From the NCBI GenBank assembly GCA_973895155.1, contig OZ316892.1:17422001-17486000 (forward strand): a stretch of DNA of 64,000 nucleotides, read 5' to 3'. Both the position numbers and the translations under genes were made by a program. This DNA is from Marsupella aquatica. Lineage: Eukaryota; Marchantiophyta. Positions 11,433 to 23,835 of this stretch are shown one piece after another. Under the pieces are notes generated by a model that saw only the letters and a program-made list of their open reading frames with translations, was not told the DNA's origin and did no database searches. Every line of letters begins with the position of its first letter. Position 1 is the first letter of the stretch.

Positions 11433-11960
11433 CAATACCTGTGCGTTGCACAAAAGATGTTGTGTCGGGCAAGATGTGGTTGAGAAAAACGATTTCATGT
11501 CGGCCAAGAGGTCGTAGAGAAAAAAGATGTTGCATCGGCCAAGAGGTCGTTGAGAAAAAAGATGTCGTGTCGGCCAAGATGTTATTGAGAAAAAAGATGT
11601 CCTGTCGGTCAAGAAGTTGTTGAGACAAAGGATGTCGTGTCAGCTAAGAAGTCATTGAGAAAAACAATTGTCGTTTTGGCCAAGAAGTTGTTGAGACAAA
11701 GGATGTCGTGTCGTCTAAGAAGTCGTTGAGAAAAAAATGTCATGTCGGTAAAGATGTCGTTGAGGACAAACACGCATGCGTTGCACAAACGATGTCATTA
11801 AGAAAAAAGATGTTGTGTCGCCCAAGATGTTCTTATGTGAAAGATGTCATTAAGAAAAAAGAAGTCATTTTGCCAAATACGCCATTATGTGAAAGATGTC
11901 ATTAAGAAAAAGATGTCATTTTGCCAAAGATATTGTGAAGTAAAAGATGTTATAAGTGTC
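11433..11960 (-). repeat. 35-bp satellite block, right arm (inverted)
   Basis: Starts CAATACCTGTGCGTTGCAC, the inverse of the end of the left arm. It continues as clear 35-bp units with core GTTGAGAAAAAAGATGTCGT and GTCGGCCAAGA, at least eight regular copies from 11472, then decaying units to about 11960. A second GCGTTGCACAAACGATGTC start lies at 11778, so the block may itself be two joined members of the family. No protein-coding role. Confidence 0.88.
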
Positions 11961-13960
11961 GTCTCACCCTGGAAGCTGTTGTTATGTGAAAGATGTTGTG
12001 AACTTAAAATTCAAGGAGGGAAGGAGCGAGTCGACCAAGAGTCAGGGTTGTCGCGGCTTGATCCCGGGCTCAATGCTATCATCACGGCCAGCATCCAAGG
12101 GGTAGCATGGTGTTTTTGGTCCTATTCCTATGTCTTTGTAGTAGTCAAACTATTTTGTTTTGTTTTTTTCCCACAATGTCCCTGCATTTGAATGACGACC
12201 ACTCTATAAATTGGTGCCTATTTGAATGATGACCACTCTATACTGGCGAGGGGCTGCCCTATATTGCGAGTGTGCCCCTCAACGCCCGTGCAATGCACTT
12301 CTCTATGTCTTTGGGTCTTATTGCTTTTGGTTTTTGGCATTGAAAATGACAGTGCAAGTGAGTATAAAAATCACCACAAATATTGGGAGAAAAGTTTTTT
12401 ATTGATTAGAGTATGAAATTACTCTATTGACTAAGATACTCTTACTAATTAAACTTTTCTTACCAGTATTACACTAAACTAACAAAAATATACTCCATAA
12501 CAATGTTAAATATATATAATATTTATTTGCATGTATAATACTTCCTTGCATGTATCATGTAGAGGATCCTCCTTGATCCTAGTGCATTGTTTAAGATTTT
12601 CACTTGTTTTAGTTAATGTCTCGTGTGATTATTTGTTGCAACAATGATGCAACTTTTTGTGAGTCACACTAAACCCAAGTCACACTTTGGATTTATTACT
12701 TATCTTTGACCAAATTTTTAAATTTTTGTGCCCTACATATTTGAATGACAACCACTTCATTTTTTGGCGCAACCTTGTATTATATTTCTGGATGTGTATG
12801 CACTACTGACATTGCAAAAATGTACTGAGAAGAGTTCAGGATAAGGTTTAGATTCTCTGTAAAAACTTGTCCGAACTCCCTAAACCACAGGTGCACGTAC
12901 AAGAGCTATGGGTAACCCATATGTATTTATCAATAACTGTGTACATATTCTTATAGAGTTTTTGCACTTACAAAGTTTGTCATTTAGTGAGAGCTCTATG
13001 CACTTCATAAATAACCAGAAATCACGGAAGGAAGACCATCCTTGCAGTACACCAGGGTTTGTGTTCATGGAATGTGCCTTAAGAAGAGGTAACCGTATCA
13101 TTGAAGTGGATCTCAGGCAGTCCCTTAGCAGCCCCCCCCCCCCCCCCCCCGTTACTGGACCTCTTGCCCAAATACCTCAACCTCTCTCAAACATTTAATC
13201 GATAGACCCTTGAAAAGACAAATGAAAACCTCGTTTCACATGGCCTCAAGCCCATGTAGGCTACCTTTTTCCTAACCCTCAGTTTTTGTTGTCAAAATGA
13301 AGGATTTAGGGTTCATTTGTCTCACACTTTTTGGAATGCCAATGAGGAACCTTAGAGGGTTGGGGGATGGGCCTAAACAATGGGACAGGCTAGAATGCAC
13401 AAGCTTCATTTTACGTAGCCTCAAGCCCATGTGGGTCAATTTTTCCCAACCAACAGGATTTTAACAAAGCAAACGAAGGAGTTAAGGCTGCGTTGACTCG
13501 CTTTTATTAGAGTGCCAATGAGAAAACGTTTAGGTTATTTTATTGTTGGTTTTTTAACTTCTAGGGTTGGGAAAATGGGGCGGTCCTCAGTCCTCCCCTT
13601 CCCCTCAGTCCTCAGATCTAAAAAAGTGTTGGAAGATGGGCCTCACAAATGGGCATAGGATCATGAAAAGTGGGCCAGTTAATTTCAAGGAAGAGTTAGT
13701 AAAGATAATAGCACAAATGGACAAAGTTATGGCGAGATTCCACTTTTGCATGTTAGGCAGACCTAGGGTCTACTGGTATTATCTACGTTCTGTACTCTAG
13801 GCCCAAGATTTTCTAGATGCTCCGAATTGACTCTCTGAAGCGTAAATATATATGAAAAAATCACTTTCAAATAACCTCAGCCCTACATATTGCAATTAGT
13901 TTCCCACTTCTCAACTATGAAAATGGAATAGGTTCGCTTTCAACGAACCTCCCTATCTTA
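11961..13960. other. Intergenic DNA with poly-C and a diverged tandem duplication
   Basis: No gene was recognised. It holds a 19-base C run at 13132-13150 and a diverged direct duplication with a period of about 177 bp. In that duplication CCTCAAGCCCATGT occurs at about 13244 and 13421, and GTGCCAATGAG or GCCAATGAGG follows each copy. Two inverted GAATGACGACCACTCTATA-like blocks near 12190 and 12230 belong to dispersed repeat A. Confidence 0.45.
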
Positions 13961-13964
13961 ACTT

Positions 13965-14245
13965 GTTATGAGCCCCACTTTGGTTCTCGAGCTCCCTAAT
14001 GTGTGGGGTTTGTCACGTTTTTATTAGTCTTGTCTGGCTATTCTATTCTTTAGCTAGTCTGCCTCATCCACTTTGAGTGGGTTTAACCCAAAAACAAAGA
14101 AAATGTTTCCATGGTTTAAAATCAAAAATTTCAAGGCAACAAGCTAAAAAGACATTGACAGATGGAAATATAATTTCTGGACCAGGAAAAATAATGAAAG
14201 AAGCACAGGCCAATGGATGGTTCCACACTCCATTTTTTTTCAAGG
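13965..14245 (+). repeat. Long inverted repeat, left arm
   Basis: About 280 bp that recur in inverse orientation at 17225-17525. Matching blocks in mirror order are the CCCCACTTTGGTT region, GTCTTGTCTGGCT, GGGTTTAACCCA, AAATGTTTCCATGG, and GGATGGTTCCACACTCC. The arms are diverged (roughly three quarters alike by eye) and about 3 kb apart. Confidence 0.7.
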
Positions 14246-17224
14246 TTGCTATGTTGCTATATGCTATATGGCGGGACACTCTTGGCTATCTGGTCTCATT
14301 CAATTTGATTGAAATGTATTTTTATGTTAATCTGGTCTAGTACATGCTTTAGCCATGTACTATTTAGAATTTAGTAATTTTTACAGCCCCTTAAATTTTT
14401 ATATTTCCTTAGTTTTTAAGACCTATATTTTTCTTAACATTTTGAGGGGCATATTTAAGTTGCATGAGAATGTTAGACCCTTCAAGCAACTAGTGTTCTA
14501 TTTATTGATGAGTGCACCTTATAAACCATTGGTTATAAAATTTACACTCTTCATGGTTTATTTATCAACAACTGTCACCTAAGAGAGCCCCAAATAGAGC
14601 ATACAATTAAAAAAAAACAATTAGAGCTATTCTATTTCAATCATTAAGTGCTCTACTTATACAAGTACATTGACTAGTACCTTTACATTAATGCACTTGT
14701 CTTAAAATATTATACTTTTCTCACTTTTGAAAAGGTGCGCAGTTTTTCATTAACTTTTTATAATCATCCTTTCAATACTTGTTTTTCATTAACTAATCAA
14801 ATTAAAATGTCTCCTCACATAACTCTTTATGATGATTGGTTCAATTCTTTCAGATAAGTCAAAATAGACATGTAGTAGGATGAACATGCTATATGGACTA
14901 GTTTATGAAGCTCCTATACTATATGGTGAATCCCGTTTTCATGTTTTGTCTTATTCATAGTTTTGTGTCATGTATTTTTTGTTTGAATGTACCTTAACAA
15001 GAGGCATCCTTTGTATCATAGAGACTTTTAATTCATTTTTGGACCCCTTTAAAATTTGGGATCCTATAGTACTTTTGAATTTATTTGGGCAGCCCCCTTA
15101 ATTTTGAAACTTTGTTATCTCCTATGGAGAAACCAAGGGCTTCATTTTCTACCACTTTTAAGTATTCTCATGAGTGAGAGGAATGATTCTAAGTAACGGT
15201 CAACACATCCTGTCTTAAGTTCCCTCATGGCTTTCTTTCTTAATTTTATGATTTTTATTGAAATGAGTGTCATTAATAAGGCACATTGAAGTAAGTGCAC
15301 AGTTGGTAGCCTCTTTGTATCATAAAATTTAATTGTACTTATCATTGGTCACTATGTGCTTTTATTTGCATGTACTTTACTTATATTATTTTATCTCATT
15401 CACACTTAATATGTATTCTAGTTTTACTCTCTAATTTTATCCACTTACACTTCACTGCGAGGATGAACATGCTATGTGGATGGTTCCATACTCCATTGTA
15501 TGTGATTCTCATCTATCAGGACCTCGTTTTTATAATATGCAATTTTAACAATCAAAATTGTGAAAGTGAAGAAATTGGTGTAATCCCCACACCAACCCGC
15601 CATAAAAGAAGGGAGCCCCACCAATTGTCAAACTTAAATCCTCTTTGAATCCATTTCTAAGGAAATATTTGGATAGACTCCTCCTTCTTGATCGCAACCC
15701 TAAAAACAGTTTACAAAATGGACTTCAAATGATGGAGATGATGTTTGAGTTATAAGTGCAATCGGTTCACTATCGTTGGCTGTTTAGGGTTACCCCAGCT
15801 TTCGAAAGAAAGGGGATCCTTGCCTTTACTGCTGCTACCCCCTCTGTGGTAAGCCTAGGGCTCCCTTCTCCACTGTTCTAAGGATGTTTCTGAGACCCAA
15901 AAATTATGTAATTCTCACAAAACCTTGATTTACCATATCTCCACCACCTTACCCTGTTTGCCCCCCCCCCCCCCCCCACACACACACACCTTGTTTGAAT
16001 TAGCTTAACAAGCTCTTTCCATCAAGCCCCTAAAATCTCACTTCTGAGGCAGTGGGAAACCCATATCGATCCATAAGTGCAAATCTGTACACATGGTGGA
16101 TGTGGCTCTAATCATCATCAGACTGCCCACCATCACTGGACTTCACGCCTAAAGCATTATCCATGTTGTTGCCATCCTCACTAGCCTCCTATGGTAAAAA
16201 TGAAAAACAAGGAATAAGGAAAATGAGGGAAAAAGAAAAAAAATGGAACCCAGAAAGGAAAGTGTGGGAACCCCTCCCTCCGTGTGAGAAAGGGGAAAGA
16301 GAGAAAGTGTGGGGAACCCTTCCTCCTTGTGTGAGGAAGGGAGGAGAGAAACCAATGTGGGGATCTCTTCCTCCTGGTGTGAGGAAGGGAAAAAGGAAAA
16401 AGTGTATGGAGATCCCTTTCTCTTTTTACCATCCTTGCAACACAACTACTAGGCAGCCTAATCTTGTCATTTTACTGGCAACTAATTCTCCTCAGATTTT
16501 AGTAGTTGTTGTGATCATCTGTTTAGCTGATTATGACCATGGACTAATGGGGCTCAACTCAAGCTTCAAAATGAGACAAATGACAGTTAATTTTTTTTTG
16601 TAATTTCCATATCTTGAGCTTTTCTCCTCAATTTGCATTCAAATTTGGGTCCTCTGTTTTTGCCCTCAGTTCTGGTTGTGACATCAACTAATAGAATTAA
16701 CAAACAAAATAAAATTCGGTCAATTTATGGACACAATTATAATTTGGCACCTACCAGATTTTGGAAAAAGGTGACCTTGTCACACTTTGCAGTTCAGACA
16801 TTTTGAGATGGATTTTGTTTGGACTAAGCTTAGAGAAACCAGTCAGACACAAGCCATAGATTTTGGGTTGTCTCAAACAATTTTATTTACTAAACTGACC
16901 CTCATCATATGTAACTCAACCTCTGTCCTCACTGGTGAGCATCCCCCCCTGCCACATGGCAAGGTGACATTGGTTGCAAGATTATCCTACTTGATCACCC
17001 CCTTCCTTGTGTTGTCCAACTAAAGTTCCAGGCCAATAATAGCAGTCAAACTCTGCTATAATACTCACCAATGTAACTTTGCCATAATACATTCTGGGAC
17101 TAACCCATATACAGGTTGGGGGTCAAGTTAGGAAATAAATTTGTTAGGCGACACCTTAATGAATTTGGCTTGTTTGAGGGACAGGTTAGTAAAACATTGT
17201 ATGATGGAAAGGCTTGCATCTCCG
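14246..17224. other. DNA between the inverted arms
   Basis: No intact gene. At 15465-15530 a segment (GGATGAACATGCTATGTGG, GGATGGTTCCATACTCC, CAGGACCTCG) is a further copy of the inner end of the right arm. There is a 17-base C run followed by (CA)n at 15961-15990. At 16259-16420 three purine-rich, roughly 53-bp tandem units carry GTGTGGGGA and GTGTGAGGAAGGG. The open frame through the latter is a repeat artefact. Confidence 0.45.
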
Positions 17225-17525
17225 GAGATGTAACGAGGTCCTGATAGTCATGACTGTCACATACAAAGGAGTATGGAACCATCCATGCTGCCAATGTCTT
17301 CTTACTTTCTTTCTGTTCTGTTTGGAAGATATATTTCCATCCATGGATTTTTTTTATCTTAAATGGCCTAAAAAACATTTCCGAAGACCACAAAATTTCC
17401 TTTCTAGGTTGATTAAACCCACACAAAGGGCATGAGGCACACTAGCTAAGAAAAGCCAAACAAGACTAAAAATTGTGAAAACCCCACATGATAGGGAGCT
17501 ACAGTTTACAACCAAAGTGGGGATG
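17225..17525 (-). repeat. Long inverted repeat, right arm
   Basis: Inverse counterpart of 13965-14245. Read on the minus strand it gives CCCCACTTTGGTTG, then a GTCTTGTTTGGC block, then GGGTTTAATCAACC, the CATGGATGGAAATAT region and GGATGGTTCCATACTCC. The inner end extends the match to the extra copy at 15475-15530. Confidence 0.7.
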
Positions 17526-18127
17526 AGGTTGTGTGACCCATAATCAATTTAGAGAATGAAGTTTGCAGGTGGTAAAGATTGCTCCAATATGGAGAATCTA
17601 CATTTCAGTATTTTTATTAATTTGACTAGTTTATGAAACATAAACTATCATATCATATTCAAAAGTATTGAAAGATTGATTATAAGTAGTGGTGGACCTT
17701 GCTACCCAATGCCCTCACCAATCCCAACACCCCCGCCTAAGTGCCCTTGGTACCCGAGCGTCTCCACAGAACTCCTTGAGCAAGCGACTTGATGCCCCTT
17801 GCACCCTTGATGACCACTCCCATACGAAGCCGCACTTGCTCCCTAACACTACCGTCACTCAATGGTCCTCATTGTTTGCACAAGCAAGCACTCCGATAAG
17901 TAGCCCAAAATGATCTAGATCTCCCAAGTCTAGCATCCTAGTTCAAGCTCAGCAAACATTCGTAAATAGGTCAGCAATAAGTCCTCCCATTGCTATAAGT
18001 TGGAGCTAGAGTTGACACTCACTGTTCGTCCACAACAGCCCCTCTTTGGGTGCAACCCTTGTACCTATCCATCACCAATTGACTGCCCTACCTCCAGGTT
18101 ATGCTCATGACCCAAATAACGTAGTTT
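17526..18127. other. Older repetitive DNA hosting the copia insertion (left side)
   Basis: C-rich sequence without a recognisable gene. It is interrupted by the copia element and resumes at 24162. Its last five bases (AGTTT, 18123-18127) are the target-site duplication. It may be the internal part of an older retroelement, but no domain was seen. Confidence 0.4.
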
Positions 18128-18453
18128 TGTGGGGAGAAATCAGATCAGGAAATACACTCCAAACATACACGTGCTCAATAGTTACGTGGTTCGCCTCTAG
18201 GTTGGCTACGTCCACGGGAATACAAAGCTTTATTAGCGGTTATGTGTGTACTCAAGCATCACCATAGCTCCCATCTCTTCAAACTCTCATCTCTTGCTAT
18301 ATCCCTGTGTTCTCTCTTGAGAACTCTCTTGTGTGTGTTCTCACACCACATACAAGTTGAAGAGATAAAGATCAATCTCTTCAACTAGGGTTTACTCTAA
18401 CCCTAGTTAACATCCTAACCATAGTTCAACCCAAGACTGAGTTAACCTCTACA
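18128..18453 (-). repeat. Copia 3' LTR
   Basis: 326 bp, TG...CA ends. It lies downstream of RNase H in element orientation. By eye it has ten substitutions and no indel relative to the other LTR. Confidence 0.95.
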
Positions 18454-18455
18454 AA

Positions 18456-18464
18456 CTCCCCCTT
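18456..18464 (-). other. Copia polypurine tract
   Basis: On the minus strand AAGGGGGAG lies two bases before the 3' LTR. This is the expected site for plus-strand DNA priming. Confidence 0.75.
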
Positions 18465-18645
18465 GACTCACGTCTTGGGAGGGTTCATAATATTGTCTTT
18501 TCCTTACAAGTTCCTCCGCGGGAAGTTCAAGACAGTAAGGCCAAAAGGCCCTCCCCCTAATGCAAGGGTTAACTAGAACTAAGCCGTAGCCGATAAGCCA
18601 TCGGATGGAGTACTCATATAGAGACATTTTCTTGGTTAACTCTAT

Positions 18646-19008
18646 TTACAATATTTGTAAATAATTACAATGCCTTGAAAAACTATTGGAGTCTAATACT
18701 TTGGTAAAAGCATCCGCTGGATTAAGCTTTCCATCAATCTTGACAAGCTCAAATTCATCATCCGATAATGCCTGTCGGATGAAATGATAGCGGACATCAA
18801 TGTGCTTTACCCTGCCATCCATCACCTGATTCTTGGCAGTGTAAATTGCACTTTGACTGTCACAATGAAGATACACAGAATCTTGTGATAAGCCCATCTC
18901 TTTGAGAAGCTTTTTCAACCAAATGGTCTCTGATGCTGCTTCTGTTGCCGCTACATACTCGGCATCCATAGTAGACTTGCAACACACTTTTAGAGAGTAG
19001 ACTTCCAA
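18646..19008 (-). pseudogene. Copia RNase H domain
   Basis: About 120 residues. The DAEYVAATEAASE motif (usual form EAEYxA), followed by a WLKKLL segment and a HCDSQSAI block, is the C-terminal copia RNase H. It is offset from the reverse transcriptase frame by a frameshift at about 18990-19008. It ends at a stop before the polypurine tract. Confidence 0.9.
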
Positions 19009-20156
19009 CTAATGCATCCACCAGCAAGTGTAAATACATATCCAGTTGTTGATCTCCTCTTATCCAGATCACCTGCGTAGTCTGCATCCACATAACCTTG
19101 AAGCACTTTCATATTGTTTGAACTTGTATCAAACAATAAACCCTTCTTAGTGGAACCTCTGATGTAGCGCAAAATCCATTTCACTGCTTCCCAATGGACT
19201 TTTCTTGGATTTGCCATGTATCTGCTTACCTTGCTAACGGCATAAGCTATGTTTGGTCGGGTGCATACCATGAGATACATTAAACTGCCCACAGCACTTT
19301 CATAATGAACTTTGGACATCAAACTTTTTTTTGTTGCATCCGATGGACAAAATGCTGCAGAAATATTGAAATGCCTTGCCAAAGGAACACTCACAGCCTT
19401 AGCATCTGCCATGTTGAATTTTAAGAGCACCTTCTCTGCATATCTTTTTTGCGTCAGCCAAAGTTTGGCTTTGTTCACATCCCTGACAATCTCCATGCCT
19501 AGGATCCTCTTGGCTGTGCCCAAGTCCTTCATCTTAAACTCAGAACTGAGTTGGGCCTTAAGCTTATCAACTTCGCCCCTATCCTTTGCTGCAATGAGCA
19601 TGTCATCCACATAAAGTACAAGGATGACAAACTTAAAACCTATGTTGTTCACACGCCTGATGTAAACACATGGATCGTACACGCTTTGCAAAAATCCAAG
19701 CGATTTCAAAAATTCATCAAAACGCTTGTTCCACTGCCTTGGGCTCTGCTTTAATCCATACAAGGATTTTAGCAATCTGCATACCAAATTTTCCTTGCCC
19801 TTTTGTACAAAACCCTCTGGTTGCCTAATGTAAATCACCTCATCCAACGATCCATATAAGAATGTCGTGACAACATCCATTTGATCTAAAACTAGATCAA
19901 ATAAAACTACAAGAGCACATAGCAAACGTATTGTTGAATACTTTGCTACGGGTGAAAAAACCTCATTGTAGTCTATACCTTTCTGTTGAGTAAAACCCTT
20001 GGCTACCAACCGAGCCTTAAATATCTTCTCAGCATCCTCCGTGGGTCTATCTTTCTTTCTATACACCCACTTGTTGTCAACAGCCTGCTTGTCACTAGGT
20101 AGACTTGTGAGTTCCCAAGTCTTGTTATCATGAAGTGATTTCATTTCCATGCGCAT
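18990..20156 (-). pseudogene. Copia reverse transcriptase and start of RNase H
   Basis: 388 open codons beginning after an in-frame TAG. It carries the RVT_2 hallmarks in order: WVYRKK, ARLVAKGFTQ, QMDVVTTFLYG (first catalytic Asp), EGF, LYGLKQSPRQW, and LYVDDMLIA (catalytic Asp pair). The tail enters RNase H with DADYAGDLDKRRSTTGY. The catalytic aspartates are intact, so damage to this domain is limited to the flanking stop and frameshift. Confidence 0.93.
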
Positions 20157-20162
20157 CGCCGC

Positions 20163-20609
20163 CTACCATTGTTGCTTCTCCATAGAAGCTAGGACCTCTC
20201 GAAATGAGGATGGATCTCCATCTTCTGTCACCAATGCATCAATAGATTCTTCATCCAAATCCACTTGATCAGAAGGAAGCCAAGTTCCATACCTTTCTCG
20301 GGCTTGACGTTTGCGAGTTCCTCTTCGCACTGAAGACTCTGGCTGATCTGATTGTAGTGTGCTTTGCCTTACAGTGGTGTCAACATATTCTTCATCTGAC
20401 ACATCCTTTCCCCTTAAATCCTCTAGAGGAGAAGATTGCTCTTTGTTAGTAGTAGGGAATTGATCTATCTCCCCCTCCTTCAATGATTTTTCTTCATTGA
20501 AGAATACATCCCGACTAACAAGTAACTTGCAATCAACTGGATCCCATAACCGATAACCTTTAACTTCATGCTGATAACCAAGAAAAATGCATTTCTGGGC
20601 TCTAGGATC
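20163..20609 (-). pseudogene. Copia linker between integrase and reverse transcriptase
   Basis: Acidic linker region. Between 20484 and about 20640 the minus strand also reads FLGYQHEVKGYRLWDP-type sequence, typical of the integrase C-terminal side. A TAG after QQW separates it from the reverse transcriptase. Confidence 0.75.
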
Positions 20610-21565
20610 TAGCTTAGTCCTATTGTTGCTAGGAACATGTGCATATGCTTCACAGCCAAAAACCCTAAGCTTTGAATAATTAGCAGGTCGATTGTTTTGT
20701 AAGTAATTGCTCGACTAGGAGAGAGATTTACTAGATAAGCAGCAATGTTCACAGCTTCCGCCCAAAAGATTTGTGGCAATTTAGAGTGGCTCAACATGCT
20801 CCTTGCTCGCTCCAACAATGTGCGGTTGAGTCGCTCAGCAACACCATTTTGCTCAGGAGTGTACACAGTTGTGAGATGGTGAGTAATTCCCTTATTTGCA
20901 CAATACGTGTTGAACTCGCCAAAGGTGTATTCACCACCATTATCTGATCGTAGATATCTCACATTCATTGCAGTCTGTGTCTCAACTTGAGCTACCCATT
21001 GTTTGAAGATGGAAAGCACTTCAAACTTATGGGCAATGAAATAAATCCAAACAAACCTTGAGTAATCATCGATAAACGATACATAGTATTGTTTGCTTGA
21101 ATATGAGGAAACCGGAGCAGGACCCCACACATCGGAATGAATATACTCAAGTACAACTTTAGAATGATGAATGGCAGTCGGAAATGGAGTTCTTGTTTTC
21201 TTGTCGACAATGCAATGATCACAAAAACTCAACTTGCATGCTTGCAATCCTGGTAGGAGATGTCGCTTGTGTAAAATTTCCAAACTTTTTTCACTCATGT
21301 GACCAAGCCGAGCATGCCATAAATTGATTTTCTCCTCTTGAGATGTGACCAAATTGACTTCGACAGGAAGGGTGGTGCCTTCCAAGACATAGATGTTTCT
21401 TTTCCTCTTGCCAATAAGAACTTCAGTTGATCCATGCGTGACTGTTAACACCCCATCAGTTGCACTCCATTGATAACCCTTCGCATCCAAGTAGCCAAGA
21501 GAAATCAAATTCTTACACATTTCTGGAATGTGTCTTGACATTTGATAGAGTACAGTACTTGCCAC
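20609..21565 (-). pseudogene. Copia GAG-pre-integrase and integrase
   Basis: 318 codons. The GAG-pre-integrase zinc site is HARLGH followed by CDHC. The integrase core has HSDVWGP, a SDNGGEY block and TPEQNGVAERLNRT, giving the D,D-35-E triad. The N-terminus overlaps the gag-protease frame in another phase near 21513-21565 (frameshift). Near 20700 the sequence leaves the family pattern, and the expected continuation is found in another frame after a short loss. Confidence 0.92.
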
Positions 21566-22664
21566 CAGGTAGTTGAATCTTTACGGATCCAATCCCTAAA
21601 ACTTTGCAAGAATGATTATTTCCCATCAAAACAGATCCGTTGATAGGAGTGTAGGATGAGAAAAGTTCACGCATATAGCACATGTGATACGAGCAAGCGG
21701 AATCCAAGATCCATTGACAATCCTCAACTTGGGAAGTGGTACACAATGCAAATCCTTCACTATCCTCTTCTCGAACAACTACTTGGGCTGAAGAACCGGC
21801 AACTTCCTTGAATGTGTCTTTGACGCGATAATCCTTCTTCATGTGGCCCACTTTATCACACTTCCAACACTTTATCTCACGAGTAGACTTGGATGGTGAT
21901 TTGGATCGAGATCTAGATCTGGATCTAAACCTCCTCCTACCAAAAGATCGGTCGTGGAACCTTCCTCGCTCCATGGGAAGTGGGTTAAACCTTTTGTTTT
22001 CATGAGATGGCTCCCTTGATTTGCCTCTTTCTACCAACAGTGTTGTTGATGATGAGGTTGAGGTAGGATGAGCTGAAGAATAAACCAACTTAGACTGCAT
22101 GTCATCGGTCAACAGGGCACTCACCACATCATTGTAGGATATAGTTGTCTTATCACGGAATAGAAGAACTCGAGACAAAGATTGGTACGAAGGTGGTAGT
22201 GAGCTCAAGAGTTGTAAGGCTTTCTTTTCTTCGCTCAAATGCTCTCCCAAATTCTCTAGGTCAACCACAAGATCATTGAACTGATCGATATGATCTTGAA
22301 TCTTGACTCCATCAACCATTTTGAATTGCATGAGCTTCAGGCTTGCATACATTCGGTTTGACATCTCCTTCTTGTAGTACTTGTTACGCAATGCTTGAAA
22401 CAAGTCCGTCATCGTTTGTGTTGATTTTTCCTCAAACTGCTTCTTCACATTGTTTTTCAGGTACATTCCAACAATGGTTACCGCTTGATCCTGAAGATCA
22501 TGCCAATCATCATCTTCCATCTCCTTGGGTTGAGATCTTAGTACCTTGCCTAGGCCCATCGCCCTAAGTGCATCCCTCACGTTACGTTCCCACATTGTAT
22601 AGTCCATCCGACCATCAAATTTTTCCACCTCAAACCTTTGACCTCCAATCCTAGTAGTCATCAT
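21513..22664 (-). pseudogene. Copia gag, nucleocapsid knuckle and protease
   Basis: 383 codons starting at an ATG at 22662-22664. The gag part carries FDGRMDYTMWERNVRDAL and LLSSLPPSY, typical of copia gag. An Arg/Ser-rich segment precedes the knuckle CWKCDKVGHMKKDYR, where the last ligand is Tyr rather than Cys. The protease site reads WILDSACSYHMC, where the family has Asp-Ser-Gly; Gly to Ala at that position should impair catalysis. Both changes are read directly; their effect is inference. Confidence 0.92.
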
Positions 22665-23819
22665 CGCTAGAATGCCAAATGTAGTGTGGAGTTGCCTTCC
22701 AACAAGAAATAAATGTCGAATGCTCAGATGCGGGGTGTGAAAATAAGGCCAAAAATGAAAGTTGGTGAATTTTGAAGCTGATCACTCCTGTGTGTAGCCC
22801 ACAAGGTAACGCTCCAAATGCTGAAAATGGTTTGTCAAACGGACTCTCGAGTGCCAAGAATTTTTACTCTGACCGGAGGGGGCTAAAAAATGAAATAAAT
22901 ACCCCTCGAGAGAATCTTTTATGCCAAAGATTCCACTAGTATGCGTTTCCAAAATTGAGCACACCAATGCTTGCCTAGCTTCCCCAAGTACACCTCTCCA
23001 AAAGTTGAAGTTGATTCGATTTTGTTTGCCACTCGGAATCTTTGACCTTTGGTAAAAATTTAAGCCTCTGGAAAAGGAATCTTTTCGGGAAATTCCGTCC
23101 GCCCTTGTACAGCCCCTGTGGGAGAAATTCACAGGGGGCACTTCCCCCTGCCCGAGCCCTGTCGAGCCCTAAAAGGCCTCCTCGAAGTTTTCGACCTCCT
23201 CGCGCGTCCGCGGAAGTCGCGACTACTCGCGGCAGAAAGTACCCCTCGGCGGATTCACTCAAATTCCCGTCTCAGTTTTTGACGAAATCCAATTCTGATT
23301 TCAGATTCAGAAACTAGACTTCGAGGGCATCCAGATCAATATAAAGAACTCGCAAAACGGTGGAGTAATGAGGGAGAAACAATTCGTTGAAAGTGACTGA
23401 TATTAAGTTATCCGCCATAGCCAAAATTTCGAGCTCAAAAAACGAGAATTGAAATTAAGATTGTTTCTCAACCGTTTGACGGAATTCAACGATGTTGATA
23501 TCGAAACGTCTAGAAAGACAAGGCGCTCAAGTGTATCTCAGTTTCAAGTCCCGATAGAACAATCAAAAAGACTGATCTGAGAAATTGACCTTATCTCTTG
23601 CCCGATAACGTAAATTGAAAACCGTCACTTACAATTGTTTCCGTTTCTGACCTCATACCTTCATTGCTTCACTGAAATGAGCCCCTGGTTGTGTGCTCCA
23701 CACTTGTGAGAAGATTGAGTCCGATCTTCTTTCAATAGCTCCGCTTCGAAGAGGAAATTATCCGCTGTTCGCTTTGCTTGAAGCAAGTTCTATGGAGTTC
23801 CTAATCGACTGAAAAACCT
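22665..23819 (-). other. Copia 5' leader
   Basis: About 1.15 kb between the primer binding site and the gag ATG. It contains GC-rich sequence at 23090-23260 and small open frames on both strands without family resemblance. This is long for a copia leader. It could contain packaging signals or acquired DNA. Confidence 0.6.
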
Positions 23820-23833
23820 GAGCTCTGATACCA
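23820..23833 (-). other. Copia primer binding site (initiator Met tRNA)
   Basis: On the minus strand TGGTATCAGAGCTC begins three bases after the 5' LTR. TGGTATCAGAGC is complementary to the 3' end of plant initiator Met tRNA, the usual copia primer. Confidence 0.93.
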
Positions 23834-23835
23834 AT

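Noticed and set aside
16149-16603. Overlapping frames of about 100-146 codons on both strands
   Set aside because: Produced by three purine-rich tandem units; mirrored on both strands, no domain.
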